Source: Candidatus Fokinia cryptica (GTDB lineage: Bacteria; Pseudomonadota; Alphaproteobacteria; Rickettsiales; Midichloriaceae). From it: 64,000 bases of DNA. Shown here piece by piece: positions 1 to 9,218 of the stretch (positions are counted from its first letter, which is position 1; every line of letters starts with the position of its first letter). Location: contig NZ_CP110343.1 of assembly GCF_034359305.1 (NCBI RefSeq), positions 331,823-395,822 of the forward strand, given 5' to 3'. The notes beneath the pieces were generated by a model. That model searched no databases, had not been told where the DNA came from, and worked only from the letters and a program-made list of their open reading frames with translations. The translations under genes and the position numbers were made by a program.

Positions 1-99
1 ATGGGTGATTTTACGGAAACTGCTTGTGCGAAAAATATTGGTGAACAAGTAAAGCTTATATGCGAAAAATATCCACTATATAGAGATCTTGTTGTGTAG
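1..99 (+). CDS. 3' end of a cut gene, probably serine hydroxymethyltransferase
   Basis: An open frame runs from the first base to a TAG at 97-99 and encodes 32 residues ending LICEKYPLYRDLVV. The gene begins outside the window, so the ATG at position 1 need not be a start. The pattern of a charged helix, then Cys, then an aromatic-Pro-hydrophobic-Tyr end resembles the C-terminus of GlyA (which typically ends like LC..FP.Y), the PLP enzyme that interconverts serine and glycine. This is a resemblance of a short tail only. It lies 6 bp before the next gene, so the two may be co-transcribed. Confidence 0.45.
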   Translation: MGDFTETACAKNIGEQVKLICEKYPLYRDLVV

Positions 100-105
100 A
101 AGAAA

Positions 106-621
106 ATGAAAAGAAGCTTCATTTTTAAACTTTGCTTGTTATTACTTGTAGTTTATACGTTTCTCCTGAAATCTCCCATATCATGGGCACTGAAAAATGT
201 ATGCTTCTCTCCATCTAACTGTTGTGAAAATAATGTTATTGAGCTTACTAATAAAACGCTACACTCGATAGATATTGCTGTATACTCATTGACTAATATG
301 AGAATATACGATGCTTTAATTGATGCTAAAAAACGTGGCGTAAAAATTAGAATTATTTCCGATAAATTGCAAAGTGGTGGGAAATTCTCTCTCATTCCAG
401 TATTAAAATCCATGGGCTTTAATGTAAGGGTAAATAAAAAAGTAAAAATTGAACATAATAAATTTAGTATATTTGATAAATCTATTATGTTGACTGGTAG
501 CTATAATTGGACAAAGGCTGCTACAGATGGTAATTCTGAAAATTGTATTGTAGACAAGAGAAAGAGAATAATATCACGATATACAAAAAGATTTGAAGAA
601 CTGTGGAATATGTACGAATAA
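106..621 (+). CDS. pld: Secreted phospholipase D / Nuc-type endonuclease, single HKD motif
   Basis: The 171-residue protein has an N-terminal signal-like hydrophobic segment (about residues 5-28, ending near SWA), then one PLD domain. The HKD motif is intact: His117, Lys119 and Asp124 in HNKFSIFDKSIMLTGS, followed by YNWT and a conserved acidic Glu near residue 145. Single-HKD proteins of this size work as dimers and belong to the Nuc/PLDc_2 family. In Rickettsia the homologous Pld has membranolytic phospholipase activity linked to escape from the phagosome. Export and a host-facing role are inferred from the signal peptide and that homologue; a periplasmic nuclease is the alternative. It follows the probable glyA tail by 6 bp. 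Confidence 0.85.
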   Translation: MKRSFIFKLCLLLLVVYTFLLKSPISWALKNVCFSPSNCCENNVIELTNKTLHSIDIAVYSLTNMRIYDALIDAKKRGVKIRIISDKLQSGGKFSLIPVLKSMGFNVRVNKKVKIEHNKFSIFDKSIMLTGSYNWTKAATDGNSENCIVDKRKRIISRYTKRFEELWNMYE

Positions 622-648
622 GAGGATTATGATAAGTAAAAAATCACA

Positions 649-1230
649 CTAATCTTCAGTTGAAGTCGATAATTTCTTATATTTTTGAAGTGCTAAAGAT
701 CTTTTTAACGGAGAAATACGATCTAAGAATACCTTACCATTAGTATGATCGATTTCGTGCTGAACACATACCGATAATATTGAGTGTGACAACTTTAATA
801 CTTTAGTGTGCATTTTTATATCTTCATACTCAATTGTTACATCTGCTGGTCTTTTTACTTTTACGAATAATTTAGGGAAAGACAAACAGCCTTCTTCGAA
901 TTCAGTGTAATGATCGGAACTTTGTATTATTCTTGGATTCAGCATAACGATAGGGTATTTCTCTTCTAGTTCCATTATTTGAGAATACTCCAAATTCTGA
1001 GCAATTGGTTCACTGAAGAAATTTTCATGATGTAGAATAATTAACTTTACCAAATATCCAACTTGAACAGCTGCCAATCCGATGCCATTTCTTGTATTGG
1101 TAAGGTATTGATACATTTCTATAAAAAGAGTCCTAATTTCGTCCGTTACTGTATGTATTGGTTGAGATTTTTGATGCAATATCTCATTTGGAGCTTTTAT
1201 AATTTCGAGTTTTGGTCTGAGTATTGACAT
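649..1230 (-). CDS. def: Peptide deformylase
   Basis: This 193-residue protein removes the N-formyl group from nascent chains in the cytoplasm. All three metal-site motifs are present: GIGLAAVQ (residues 49-56), EGCLS (113-117, Cys ligand) and HEIDH (158-162, two His ligands and the catalytic Glu). Length is usual for a bacterial deformylase, with a slightly longer loop between motifs 1 and 2. It begins with ATG at 1230 and faces the pld gene tail to tail. It lies 20 bp downstream of the mscS-like gene on the same strand and is not beside fmt, its common partner. Confidence 0.96.
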   Translation of the reverse strand: MSILRPKLEIIKAPNEILHQKSQPIHTVTDEIRTLFIEMYQYLTNTRNGIGLAAVQVGYLVKLIILHHENFFSEPIAQNLEYSQIMELEEKYPIVMLNPRIIQSSDHYTEFEEGCLSFPKLFVKVKRPADVTIEYEDIKMHTKVLKLSHSILSVCVQHEIDHTNGKVFLDRISPLKRSLALQKYKKLSTSTED

Positions 1231-1250
1231 GAAGTAAGACTATTAATTAT

Positions 1251-2333
1251 CTATAAAAAATTAATTTCATATTCCACATTTAAGTTATTGCATATTTTAT
1301 TAATTACTTCAGTTATTCGCAATTTTATCTGATCTGCGGTGTTGATATCTTGTCTTTCAAAAAATGTGTTACACCTAAATAATGTTCTTTTACTTGTAGC
1401 TTCCAATATAGAGATTGGCAATTGTTCTTCAGGAATTATACCGATTGTTTCTGTGAGTTCCATAGTGAATTTTTCATAAAATTCCGAAACTGTGTTCATG
1501 GAAGTTGTGGAAATATAGATATTAAAAGCTACATGTACTTTTGTAATCTTTGATGCATTTTCCACTGGAGTAGAAATAAAAAGAAGATTAGGTATACATA
1601 TACTCTTATTGTCCATACCTCTCAGATGTGTAAATCTCCAATTAATCCTTTCTACTACTCCTTCTGGTTGTAGCAATCTATTATCTAATAATTTGATTTT
1701 GTGTCCTATCTTGAACTGTTGATCGGCATAAATACTAAGTGTACCAACTACTCCGCTTAGCCAATCTCGCGAGGCAACAGCAATAAGAAGACCGCTTATT
1801 CCGCTAAAAGCCATCAACCCTTCTATGCTAAGTCCAAAGATTTTTAATATACCAAATGCTCCAAACAGTACTATTATTGCTGAGATGAATTTAGAAGCTA
1901 CGTCTACTGTCGGTTTATCTAGTACTATATCGCTATTTGATAAAAATGTAGGGGTATGGTGGATTATAAATTTTTCCGTAATTTTTATTGCCCTTATTAT
2001 GAAATTTACCGCAAGTAAGATACATGCTATATTTACCGTTTTATTCATAAATTCAGGTTTTGGAATAAGCATAGTAGCTACTTTCCTTATCGATACTACC
2101 ATTATTAGTAGACGTATTGGAGTGTAACCACTTAGTGCTATTCTATACCAATAGTTTGATGATGATGAGCTTCTTTTATTTTTATATAGCACTAAAATCC
2201 TTCTAATTAAAGAAAGTACATATAGGATAATTGCGGCCCATGAGATTGTAATAGCTATCCGAACGCTATTAGCGATGACAGTCCGATATTCTTCCAGTAT
2301 AGAAGTATATAAGAATGAAAAAATGTCGAACAT
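1251..2333 (-). CDS. MscS-family mechanosensitive channel
   Basis: The 360-residue membrane protein has about four or five N-terminal transmembrane segments, then the MscS pore helix and beta domain (LMAFSGISGLLIAVASRDWL at about 175-195, then IYADQQFKIGHKIKL and GVVERINWRFTHLR). The Gly/Ala-rich pore helix followed by the Sm-like beta domain is diagnostic. Such channels open under membrane tension and release solutes during hypo-osmotic shock. The start is ATG at 2333, 8 bp after the nuoA stop, so it is probably translated from the same message. It is longer than E. coli MscS (286 residues) because of extra N-terminal helices. Confidence 0.9.
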   Translation of the reverse strand: MFDIFSFLYTSILEEYRTVIANSVRIAITISWAAIILYVLSLIRRILVLYKNKRSSSSSNYWYRIALSGYTPIRLLIMVVSIRKVATMLIPKPEFMNKTVNIACILLAVNFIIRAIKITEKFIIHHTPTFLSNSDIVLDKPTVDVASKFISAIIVLFGAFGILKIFGLSIEGLMAFSGISGLLIAVASRDWLSGVVGTLSIYADQQFKIGHKIKLLDNRLLQPEGVVERINWRFTHLRGMDNKSICIPNLLFISTPVENASKITKVHVAFNIYISTTSMNTVSEFYEKFTMELTETIGIIPEEQLPISILEATSKRTLFRCNTFFERQDINTADQIKLRITEVINKICNNLNVEYEINFL

Positions 2334-2341
2334 AAATCTTA

Positions 2342-2713
2342 CTAATAGATACGGATTGCTTTTTTGGATATTTCATACACTAAACTGGTTCCTACTAAGC
2401 CAATAAAAATTAGTCCAACCTTAAATGCTAATGGAGTAATATATTTAATTCCTATTGCCCATGGAAACAGCATACATATTTCTACGTCAAATATTATAAA
2501 TAGTGTTGCAATTGAATAAAATCCCACATGTGTACTACGTCTGTTTATTCCTACAGGTGGTAATCCGCATTCATATTCCGAAGTTTTTGCTTTGTAGTAG
2601 TTCGTTTTTGTAAGTAAAAAAGGAAGTGCATTTGCAATTACACTTAGGAGTACGACTATCAAAAAAAATATTGCTACCGGTTGGTAGGTAGAAATTACAT
2701 CACGAGCAAGCAT
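2342..2713 (-). CDS. nuoA: NADH-quinone oxidoreductase subunit A
   Basis: This 123-residue, three-helix subunit of the membrane arm of complex I carries the family signature YECGLPPVG with the conserved Cys (about residue 49) and then the FYSIATLFIIFDVEICMLFP stretch with its conserved acidic residues. The length matches the family. In most alphaproteobacteria nuoA heads the nuoABCDE operon. Here it is followed by an MscS channel and def, and no other nuo gene is within 8 kb. Start ATG at 2713. Confidence 0.96.
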   Translation of the reverse strand: MLARDVISTYQPVAIFFLIVVLLSVIANALPFLLTKTNYYKAKTSEYECGLPPVGINRRSTHVGFYSIATLFIIFDVEICMLFPWAIGIKYITPLAFKVGLIFIGLVGTSLVYEISKKAIRIY

Positions 2714-2811
2714 TGCTAATATAAGCTTAAAAACTTTACAGTGAATAATAGATGACTATACGATAAATATCTATATCATTGCATTAAAAGCTTTTTCAGT
2801 ATTTTCATTCG

Positions 2812-3492
2812 ATGTTACTAGAATTTCTCCATAGTTCTATGCTGTTAATAAAGAGTTTTCTTCACAGCTTCATGTTGTTAATTAAAAATTTAGGATATGT
2901 AGGGATCTTTATTACTTCCGTAATAGAAGGTACATTAATTCCGATTCCGAATGAGATAACGATGATTCCAGCTGGATACTTAGCTGCTCAAGATGTTTTT
3001 AGTCTTCCTTTAATCTTGATTTCTGGTATTTCTGGTAACTTTTGCGGAGCATTTATTAGCTACTACGTGTCATATAGGTATGGAGCAAAATTTATAGAAA
3101 AATATGGTAGATACTTTTTTATATCTGAAAATGCTATGAGTAAGGTAGAGAAATTTTTTCGTGAATATGGAAGGGTATCAGTCTTTATAGGGAGGATTAT
3201 GCCTGGGGTGAAACATTTCATTTCTATACCTGCAGGCTTATCGAGAATGCCGATTGGAGTGTTTTGTCTATATAGTGGTGTAGGAGGAGGGATATGGGTT
3301 ACGACTCTTGTACTTATAGGGTATCTAATGGGTGATAATGCAACACTAATTGCTAAGTACTTTGGATATTTAAATTATGTGATTATTTTTATGACTGTTG
3401 GAGTTGCTTTTTACATATTACGTAAGCCTTTAAGAGGAGCTTTAGTTATTGTTAAAGAGAAGATTAGCACTACTTTAAAAAGAAAATTATGA
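2812..3492 (+). CDS. DedA-family membrane protein
   Basis: The 226-residue polytopic protein matches the DedA/VTT family: an early hydrophobic segment with EGTLIPIPNEITMIPAGYLA, a re-entrant-type Gly-rich region (GISGNFCGAFISYYVSYRYG), and FIGRIMPGVKHFISIPAGLS with the conserved Arg and Pro. DedA proteins are linked to undecaprenyl-phosphate and phospholipid flipping and to membrane homeostasis. The first 25 residues hold an imperfect repeat of MLLIK with HSF/HSS, so Met11 or Met21 could be the true start. It is divergent from nuoA, with about 100 bp between them for two promoters. Confidence 0.88.
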   Translation: MLLEFLHSSMLLIKSFLHSFMLLIKNLGYVGIFITSVIEGTLIPIPNEITMIPAGYLAAQDVFSLPLILISGISGNFCGAFISYYVSYRYGAKFIEKYGRYFFISENAMSKVEKFFREYGRVSVFIGRIMPGVKHFISIPAGLSRMPIGVFCLYSGVGGGIWVTTLVLIGYLMGDNATLIAKYFGYLNYVIIFMTVGVAFYILRKPLRGALVIVKEKISTTLKRKL

Positions 3493-3603
3493 TTTTTCTC
3501 AATATGCCGTTTGTTACGTTGAATATTATAATGTAAATTGTTATTATAATAACGCTGAGACGTGAGAGTTTTCAGACTCGTATTCTTTAAAATGGAAAGT
3601 CTG

Positions 3604-4545
3604 ATGAGAAATAATCCGCAAGAACTGCGCAATAATATACCGGGTATACTGCTAATGTTGCTGAATGCATTCTCTCTTTCTGTATTGTATACATGCAGTA
3701 AGAAGCTAAGAGTTGTGTTCGAAGCTGAGCAATTGACCTTTTTATATAAATCTATTGTTTTCGTTTGTAGTATCCCATGGATATTCTATAAGCATAGAAG
3801 TTTGAGTGTATTGAAAACATCAAGGGTAGGATTGCACTTTATGCGTGGTTTGAGTGCATTCTTAGGTTCTTTATTATTTTATCATTCCATCTTGTATGTA
3901 AATACTACTGAAGTTGCTGCTTTTACATATCTTGAGCCATTAATAGTAACGATATTAAGTATAGTATTATTCAAGGAGAAGTATCATATCGGTACAATAA
4001 TATTTATATCATGTGGTCTTATAGGGAATATATTGGTTTTTTCTAGTGGTTATAATAGTCAACATACCGCTCCGTTAATAGGTTATATGTACTTGATATT
4101 TGCACTACTCTGTTGGGGTGCTAATAACATATTTATAAAGATGCTAGGCAATACCGAGAGGACAGCTACTCAATTATTCTATAATGTTTTTCTAGGGACA
4201 GCGTTTTCTATTCCATTGGCATTTCGTTATGTTTGGACTATAGATTTAAGCTACATACCGTATATTTTATTAATGGGAGCTGCTCATGTAGTGCATATCA
4301 TATCATTTTTTAAGGCTTTCAAGCTTTCTCCGGTTTCTGTAGTATTTCCTTTTGATTATACTCGTTTGATATTTACCGCTTTATTAGCATATCTTTTCTT
4401 AGGACAGAATCTTACGGTAATGACTATTACTGGGTGTGTTATTATAATAGTAGGCGGAGTGTTTATGGTGTATAGTGAAGCTAGAACTAAGCATGGACTT
4501 AAGCAAATAAGACATAATATCGAAAGTGAAGTAGTAAATAAATAG
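3604..4545 (+). CDS. EamA/DMT-family transporter
   Basis: This is a roughly 313-residue integral membrane protein with about ten hydrophobic segments in two EamA repeats. The first carries LHFMRGLSAFLGSLLFYHSI and then AAFTYLEPLIVTILSIVLF, typical of drug/metabolite transporters. The rickettsial S-adenosylmethionine carrier belongs to this superfamily, but many other substrates are possible and none can be assigned. The ATG at 3604 is preferred because GGAAAG lies 4 bp upstream; the frame is open from a GTG at 3562 and an ATG at 3592. It ends with a charged tail rich in Lys and Glu. Confidence 0.85.
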   Translation: MRNNPQELRNNIPGILLMLLNAFSLSVLYTCSKKLRVVFEAEQLTFLYKSIVFVCSIPWIFYKHRSLSVLKTSRVGLHFMRGLSAFLGSLLFYHSILYVNTTEVAAFTYLEPLIVTILSIVLFKEKYHIGTIIFISCGLIGNILVFSSGYNSQHTAPLIGYMYLIFALLCWGANNIFIKMLGNTERTATQLFYNVFLGTAFSIPLAFRYVWTIDLSYIPYILLMGAAHVVHIISFFKAFKLSPVSVVFPFDYTRLIFTALLAYLFLGQNLTVMTITGCVIIIVGGVFMVYSEARTKHGLKQIRHNIESEVVNK

Positions 4546-4639
4546 TTTTATCGTAAAATAGTATATGTTGTTTTTATAATATTGAATTATCGAAAGAAAA
4601 ATTTTATACTCTATTTACTTACGATAGTGATCTACTGTG

Positions 4640-7141
4640 ATGCAGAATAGCTTCTATAAGTTAGTTGCATTAGTTGCGTTATGCAGTGTACTTTCGGTTT
4701 TGTATTTTGGTTTTTCTATTAATTTTATTGTGGTAAAAGAATCGATATATGAGTCGATGGAAAAACGATATGGATACAAAATTTCATCAAGTGATGTGAA
4801 ATTGTTTGTTTCATACTTCCCAGAAATAAAATTTTCAAATGCTTTTATATATGATAACAGAAAAGAAAAAGTTATTACCGCTAAAGAGATATGTATTAGA
4901 TATAACATTTTCACTTTCATTGCTTCTGTCTTTAGTAAACAAGAAAATAAAGTCATTATAACAGATGGTAGCTTATATCTTAATTCTGTAGTTAAAGAGC
5001 CACCACCTATCCGTAATGTAGAATTACATAATGTGAAATTAATATATACTTCTTCTGATAAATTTCCCGATATCACAATATTTAACGGTTATCAGAATGC
5101 TTATAGCTTACGATATGAAGGACAGGCTCATATAAAAGCTGATAACAGTAATCATGATTTTTCTCTGATATGGAGCGATAAGGAATTGGATATGGATTTT
5201 TCAAATGTGAAGATCAATCTGAAAAAGCATAGTAAAGATAATTTAATGGAGTTGATAGTTTTAAACAAGAACGAAGAAATGATGAAATATCTGTTTAAAT
5301 TTGAAAATAGTAATGATGAAGTCTCTATAAATCTTACCAAAATAAATAGTAAGTCACATGAATACTTATATAGAGAATGGGAAAATTTCCTGCATGTGAA
5401 CTTTAAAGAGCATACTATATTATCAAATTTATCTATACCGATAGACATGCCTAATAATGTTAATCTTGAAGAAATTTATAAAAATAGAGATTGGGTTCAG
5501 TTGTTGAATAATTTGATATCAAATGGAATATTAATGATGGATATGAAAACAAATTTGGATTTGCAGTTAATAGATGAAAAAGTTGGAGATACGCTAAGTA
5601 TTAACATGCTTGCTGATAGTAATAGTGGTGCTTATAGTGCGTTTTTTGATTCTAAAAACGTAAATATTAATTCCGGTGGTTATGGATTTGAAGATGCTGA
5701 TGGAATTGGTATCGCTTTTATGAGTTCTAATATTACTTATAAAGCAGATAATATAACATCAACTTCTAGTGTTTCCATTTTTCCATCATTCTTATATTTA
5801 TCAAATGTTACTAATGATGATAAAAACACTAATAATTTACGTACTCATATTGTAATGCATCAGGGCTGGGGAGGAGAAGCAGAATGGCTTATAGTGCATT
5901 CTTTAGATAAATTGGTTTTTTCTTTGAAAAACAACATCTTATCTAATTTTTTATCATGCTCATACCTTACCGATTACGATATTAGCGGTGAGACTTTTAA
6001 TCAAAAATGTCAGTATCTACATTTTTTGAGAAATATAAAAGATGAGGTACATTTTTATTTGATTGCAGATAAGACAATGTCACAGCAATTAGAAGATAAT
6101 GGTGTACTACTTCACGTAATTTTGGAGCGAGATAATATTTCAGGGGAATTTTCGCAATTGAATGAAAATCGTGAATTTTTGAGCACTATGAATTTTGCTG
6201 TTTCTGTTGTTAATTACAGACCAAATTTTACGCTAAATGGAAGGGTTAAATATATCAATCTTAATTTCTTCTCTTCAGCTTTATCGGAATTTCTAGCTGA
6301 TGTTACTAATTATCAAAAACTCCCTCCAGAGATAATTGCAATATCTAAAGATATGGATTCCGATGAAGTAATACATTTTATGAATGTTGGATTTTTTGAT
6401 CATCAAGTGGATGTAGAATGCGATTCTGTTACAGGATGGTTTTTAGGTGATAAAAAGATAAATAACTTAATGGTACAATCTCAAAATGATGAAGGAATTA
6501 TAACAATTCGGAACTTACACGGAGACTTTGATAATGGAAATTTTGATATGCAAGCGAATATAAGTTTATATAAAGATTTACCACGCTATGAAGTAGCATT
6601 TGGGATATCTAATATAGATCCCGGAGTTATATCACGATTTTTATTGGACAATAATATAGTGATTGATGGTTTTACAAGCATTAATGGTCTTTTGAAAACT
6701 GAAGGAATATATAAATCTTCGTTCTATCATAATTTATCTGGACAAGTAATGATGCAAGGAAAAGCAATATCTATATATAATTTAGATATATTATCATTTA
6801 TTAAATACGTCAATAATTCTACTGTAGAGAATTTCGATAAAGATAAAGCTGCTCAGACACTAAATCAAAATAAAACATACTTCGAAAATACGAATTGTAC
6901 CTTGGAGATCGATAATGGCATAGGTACTATAGATAACGGAGTTATTAGTACTAATGGAATTAGCGGCTCCTATGCTCTTACTTGGGCATTATTGGAAAAA
7001 ATACTCAAGCTACAGTGGAGATTTTCTTTTATTAATCGAAACGAAAAACAAGTGTATTTGCCTATAGAAATAGAAGGTAAGATCCCGGTTTTTAGTATAT
7101 CTTATGATTTTAGTAATTTTCTGCCAACTCCTACTAAATAA
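4640..7141 (+). CDS. AsmA-like outer-membrane biogenesis protein
   Basis: The 833-residue protein has one N-terminal transmembrane anchor (residues about 6-31), then the AsmA pattern of a short amphipathic segment, KRYGYKISSSDVKLFVSYFP and the VKLIYT strand. The rest is repetitive beta-strand, ending with GKIPVFSISYDFSNFLP. AsmA-like proteins are thought to form grooved bridges that carry phospholipids toward the outer membrane. The C-terminal half has GFTSINGLLKTEG and the GTIDNGVISTNGISGSY stretch typical of the AsmA_2/DUF3971-type end. The start is ATG at 4640, just after an in-frame GTG. Sequence similarity is diffuse, so the family is clearer than the exact orthologue. Confidence 0.72.
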   Translation: MQNSFYKLVALVALCSVLSVLYFGFSINFIVVKESIYESMEKRYGYKISSSDVKLFVSYFPEIKFSNAFIYDNRKEKVITAKEICIRYNIFTFIASVFSKQENKVIITDGSLYLNSVVKEPPPIRNVELHNVKLIYTSSDKFPDITIFNGYQNAYSLRYEGQAHIKADNSNHDFSLIWSDKELDMDFSNVKINLKKHSKDNLMELIVLNKNEEMMKYLFKFENSNDEVSINLTKINSKSHEYLYREWENFLHVNFKEHTILSNLSIPIDMPNNVNLEEIYKNRDWVQLLNNLISNGILMMDMKTNLDLQLIDEKVGDTLSINMLADSNSGAYSAFFDSKNVNINSGGYGFEDADGIGIAFMSSNITYKADNITSTSSVSIFPSFLYLSNVTNDDKNTNNLRTHIVMHQGWGGEAEWLIVHSLDKLVFSLKNNILSNFLSCSYLTDYDISGETFNQKCQYLHFLRNIKDEVHFYLIADKTMSQQLEDNGVLLHVILERDNISGEFSQLNENREFLSTMNFAVSVVNYRPNFTLNGRVKYINLNFFSSALSEFLADVTNYQKLPPEIIAISKDMDSDEVIHFMNVGFFDHQVDVECDSVTGWFLGDKKINNLMVQSQNDEGIITIRNLHGDFDNGNFDMQANISLYKDLPRYEVAFGISNIDPGVISRFLLDNNIVIDGFTSINGLLKTEGIYKSSFYHNLSGQVMMQGKAISIYNLDILSFIKYVNNSTVENFDKDKAAQTLNQNKTYFENTNCTLEIDNGIGTIDNGVISTNGISGSYALTWALLEKILKLQWRFSFINRNEKQVYLPIEIEGKIPVFSISYDFSNFLPTPTK

Positions 7142-7147
7142 ATATAA

Positions 7148-8566
7148 TTATTTGGCTCTCATTGTACTAAGATATTGGAGATATGCTAGTGCGCATGATG
7201 CTTTTCTAGATATTATATCTCCTTCCGCTCTACTAGTAATTACAATTGGAATCTTAGCTCCAAGCACAATTCCTATACTTTTTGCATCGGATAAGAAACT
7301 CATTTGTTTGAACAATATATTACCCGATTCTATATCAGGTACTACGAATATATCAGCATCTCCCGCAACATCGCTTTTAATACCCTTTATAACTGCGGCT
7401 TCCTTAGAGATTGCGTTATCAAAAGCTAGTGGTCCATCTACAATAGCGTTCTTTATTTGACCACGTTGTGACATTTTAGATAATATTGTTGCATCTATGG
7501 TAGATTGCATTTTCATGTTTACTGTTTCTACAGCTGAGAGTATAGCGACTTTTGGAGTTCTTATAAATAAGGTAACATATAGATCTACAGCATTTTGCAC
7601 GATGTCAACTTTTGTATTTAAATCGGGGGCGATATTTACTACAGCATCTGTGATAAAAATAGGCTTCTGATAGTTTGGAGTTCCTACAATAAACACGTGT
7701 GATATTTTTCTAGAAGTTTTAAGGTTACTTTCTTTATCTAGAATTGCATGTAAAACATCATCTGTATGTATATTTCCTTTTATAATACAATTTATACGCT
7801 GTTCTTTTGCTAAAAATGCTCCTTTCGCAGCAGCTTCTTCATGTGTACTTGCGTTAATTATTTCTATATTATTTAAATTAATTCCCTTGGATTGTGCAAT
7901 ATCTATAATCTTCTCTTTTGGACCGATTAGTATAGGATCTATAATACCATCCTTTTTCCCCTCATATGCTAATTCTAGAGATATATAATCTGTTGGAAAA
8001 ATAATGGCGGACGGCATCGGTTTTGTCGCTATTTTTGAAAGACGCTCAAGCATCACTTCATATCCTTTTCCAAGTTTATCTTCTAATAGTCTTAATTTTG
8101 GGAAGTTATGGATATCTCTTGTTATAGGTTGTTGCGGTAATTCTATAATAAATTCACCATTACAAATTAGTATGTTATTAATATAACCAGCGATTTCAAT
8201 TTTTATTTTTCTAGTGGTTTTATCAATGTTTTGTATGGTGTATTCGGCTTTAATTTTATCCCCTATCTTAATACCACTTATGTTTTGTAGCCATTTGAAA
8301 GAGGTAGATTTATAATTTAAACTAGCCCCAAAAATTTTAGTTTCAATGCTTGAGAAAACGTACTGTAAAAACGTCAGATATATATATGCAGAAGATGTGT
8401 AAGAGTCGCATGATGTGGTAATGGGCGATATAAATGTCCAATCTTTAGCATCTCCAAAAAGGTGAGTGAGTATGTTGATATCATTTTCATCTACAAGTTT
8501 TTCTTCTGTTTTTTGCATTCCGACTTTGCATTTTTCTATAGATAATAGTTCGTTGCTATATAGCAT
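7148..8566 (-). CDS. Fusion of MaoC-like hydratase and phosphate acetyl/butyryltransferase
   Basis: In the 472-residue protein the first 150 or so residues form a MaoC/hot-dog-like domain (LNYKSTSFKWLQNISGIKIGDKIKAEYTIQ... with the G.GDK... pattern). Residues about 170-472 form a PTA/PTB domain with AIIFPTDYISLELAYEG, IDPILIGPKEKI, GPLAFDNAISKEAA and DADIFVVPDIESGNILFKQM. The fusion occurs in Rickettsiales and other alphaproteobacteria as 'bifunctional enoyl-CoA hydratase/phosphate acetyltransferase'. The Pta part would interconvert acetyl-CoA and acetyl phosphate (or a longer acyl form). No acetate kinase gene is in the window. It is tail to tail with the AsmA-like gene. Confidence 0.9.
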   Translation of the reverse strand: MLYSNELLSIEKCKVGMQKTEEKLVDENDINILTHLFGDAKDWTFISPITTSCDSYTSSAYIYLTFLQYVFSSIETKIFGASLNYKSTSFKWLQNISGIKIGDKIKAEYTIQNIDKTTRKIKIEIAGYINNILICNGEFIIELPQQPITRDIHNFPKLRLLEDKLGKGYEVMLERLSKIATKPMPSAIIFPTDYISLELAYEGKKDGIIDPILIGPKEKIIDIAQSKGINLNNIEIINASTHEEAAAKGAFLAKEQRINCIIKGNIHTDDVLHAILDKESNLKTSRKISHVFIVGTPNYQKPIFITDAVVNIAPDLNTKVDIVQNAVDLYVTLFIRTPKVAILSAVETVNMKMQSTIDATILSKMSQRGQIKNAIVDGPLAFDNAISKEAAVIKGIKSDVAGDADIFVVPDIESGNILFKQMSFLSDAKSIGIVLGAKIPIVITSRAEGDIISRKASCALAYLQYLSTMRAK

Positions 8567-8626
8567 TTTGAGAATATATTGCTCTTTTTTCTAAAGTTAT
8601 CTTATATGATGAAATCTTACAAGATA

Positions 8627-9151
8627 TTATTGTTCTACTATTGCGTTATAGATTCTAAAACATACTGCTTCGATATTTAGTTTTAAAATTTTATTTAAGA
8701 GTGAATTTTGTAAGCCTACATTCATAGTAAATGATACTGAAGTAGTATTTTTATCCTTTCTTTTTAGTTTCCAACTTCCATTCATAGTGTGGAATATTGA
8801 TTCATTAGACTGAATCTTTATCTCTATAAATGATAAATATTCCGAATATTTATCTTCCATTTCTTTTATTTTATGTAAGTTACGTGCAATTTCTTGTAAT
8901 TGAATATTACATATGTTGGTGTCAGTATAGAAAAAACATGCAACATGTGATGTGAAGCTTTTATGAAGAATCTTCCACTTAAAGTGTATTGTACCTGTGA
9001 ATTCACCATTATTTAGTTTATCAGATTTTTTATAAATGACTTGCGAACAATATGGTATGAAATTCGGATAATCCTCTATATCTATGATCTTTTTGAAAAT
9101 TGGAAAAATTTTATTTGAGACATTTTTTTCTACAGATATAACATGCTTCAT
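8627..9151 (-). CDS. COQ10/RatA-like START-domain protein, ubiquinone binding
   Basis: A single START/polyketide-cyclase fold of about 174 residues. The start of the domain is plain: VEKNVSNKIFPIFKKIIDIEDYPNFIPYC corresponds to the family's AeqlFdLVaDVe.YPeFLPWC pattern (shown here in part only for comparison). It ends with WKLKRKD and FTMNVGLQNSLLNKILKL, as in COQ10, which binds ubiquinone and aids its delivery to the respiratory chain. E. coli RatA is the toxin-named homologue. ATG at 9151 gives the usual family length; an in-frame ATG at 9208 would add 19 residues and leave only 10 bp to the divergent ruvX start. Confidence 0.8.
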   Translation of the reverse strand: MKHVISVEKNVSNKIFPIFKKIIDIEDYPNFIPYCSQVIYKKSDKLNNGEFTGTIHFKWKILHKSFTSHVACFFYTDTNICNIQLQEIARNLHKIKEMEDKYSEYLSFIEIKIQSNESIFHTMNGSWKLKRKDKNTTSVSFTMNVGLQNSLLNKILKLNIEAVCFRIYNAIVEQ

Positions 9152-9218
9152 ATTATAAGCTATGATTGATTTTTTAGAATAATTACTAGATGTTCTATTT
9201 TTCCACATACTCTATGCA

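Noticed and set aside
7104-7460. A 118-codon plus-strand frame at the end of the Pta gene.
   Set aside because: It is antisense to conserved PTA motifs and has no features of its own.
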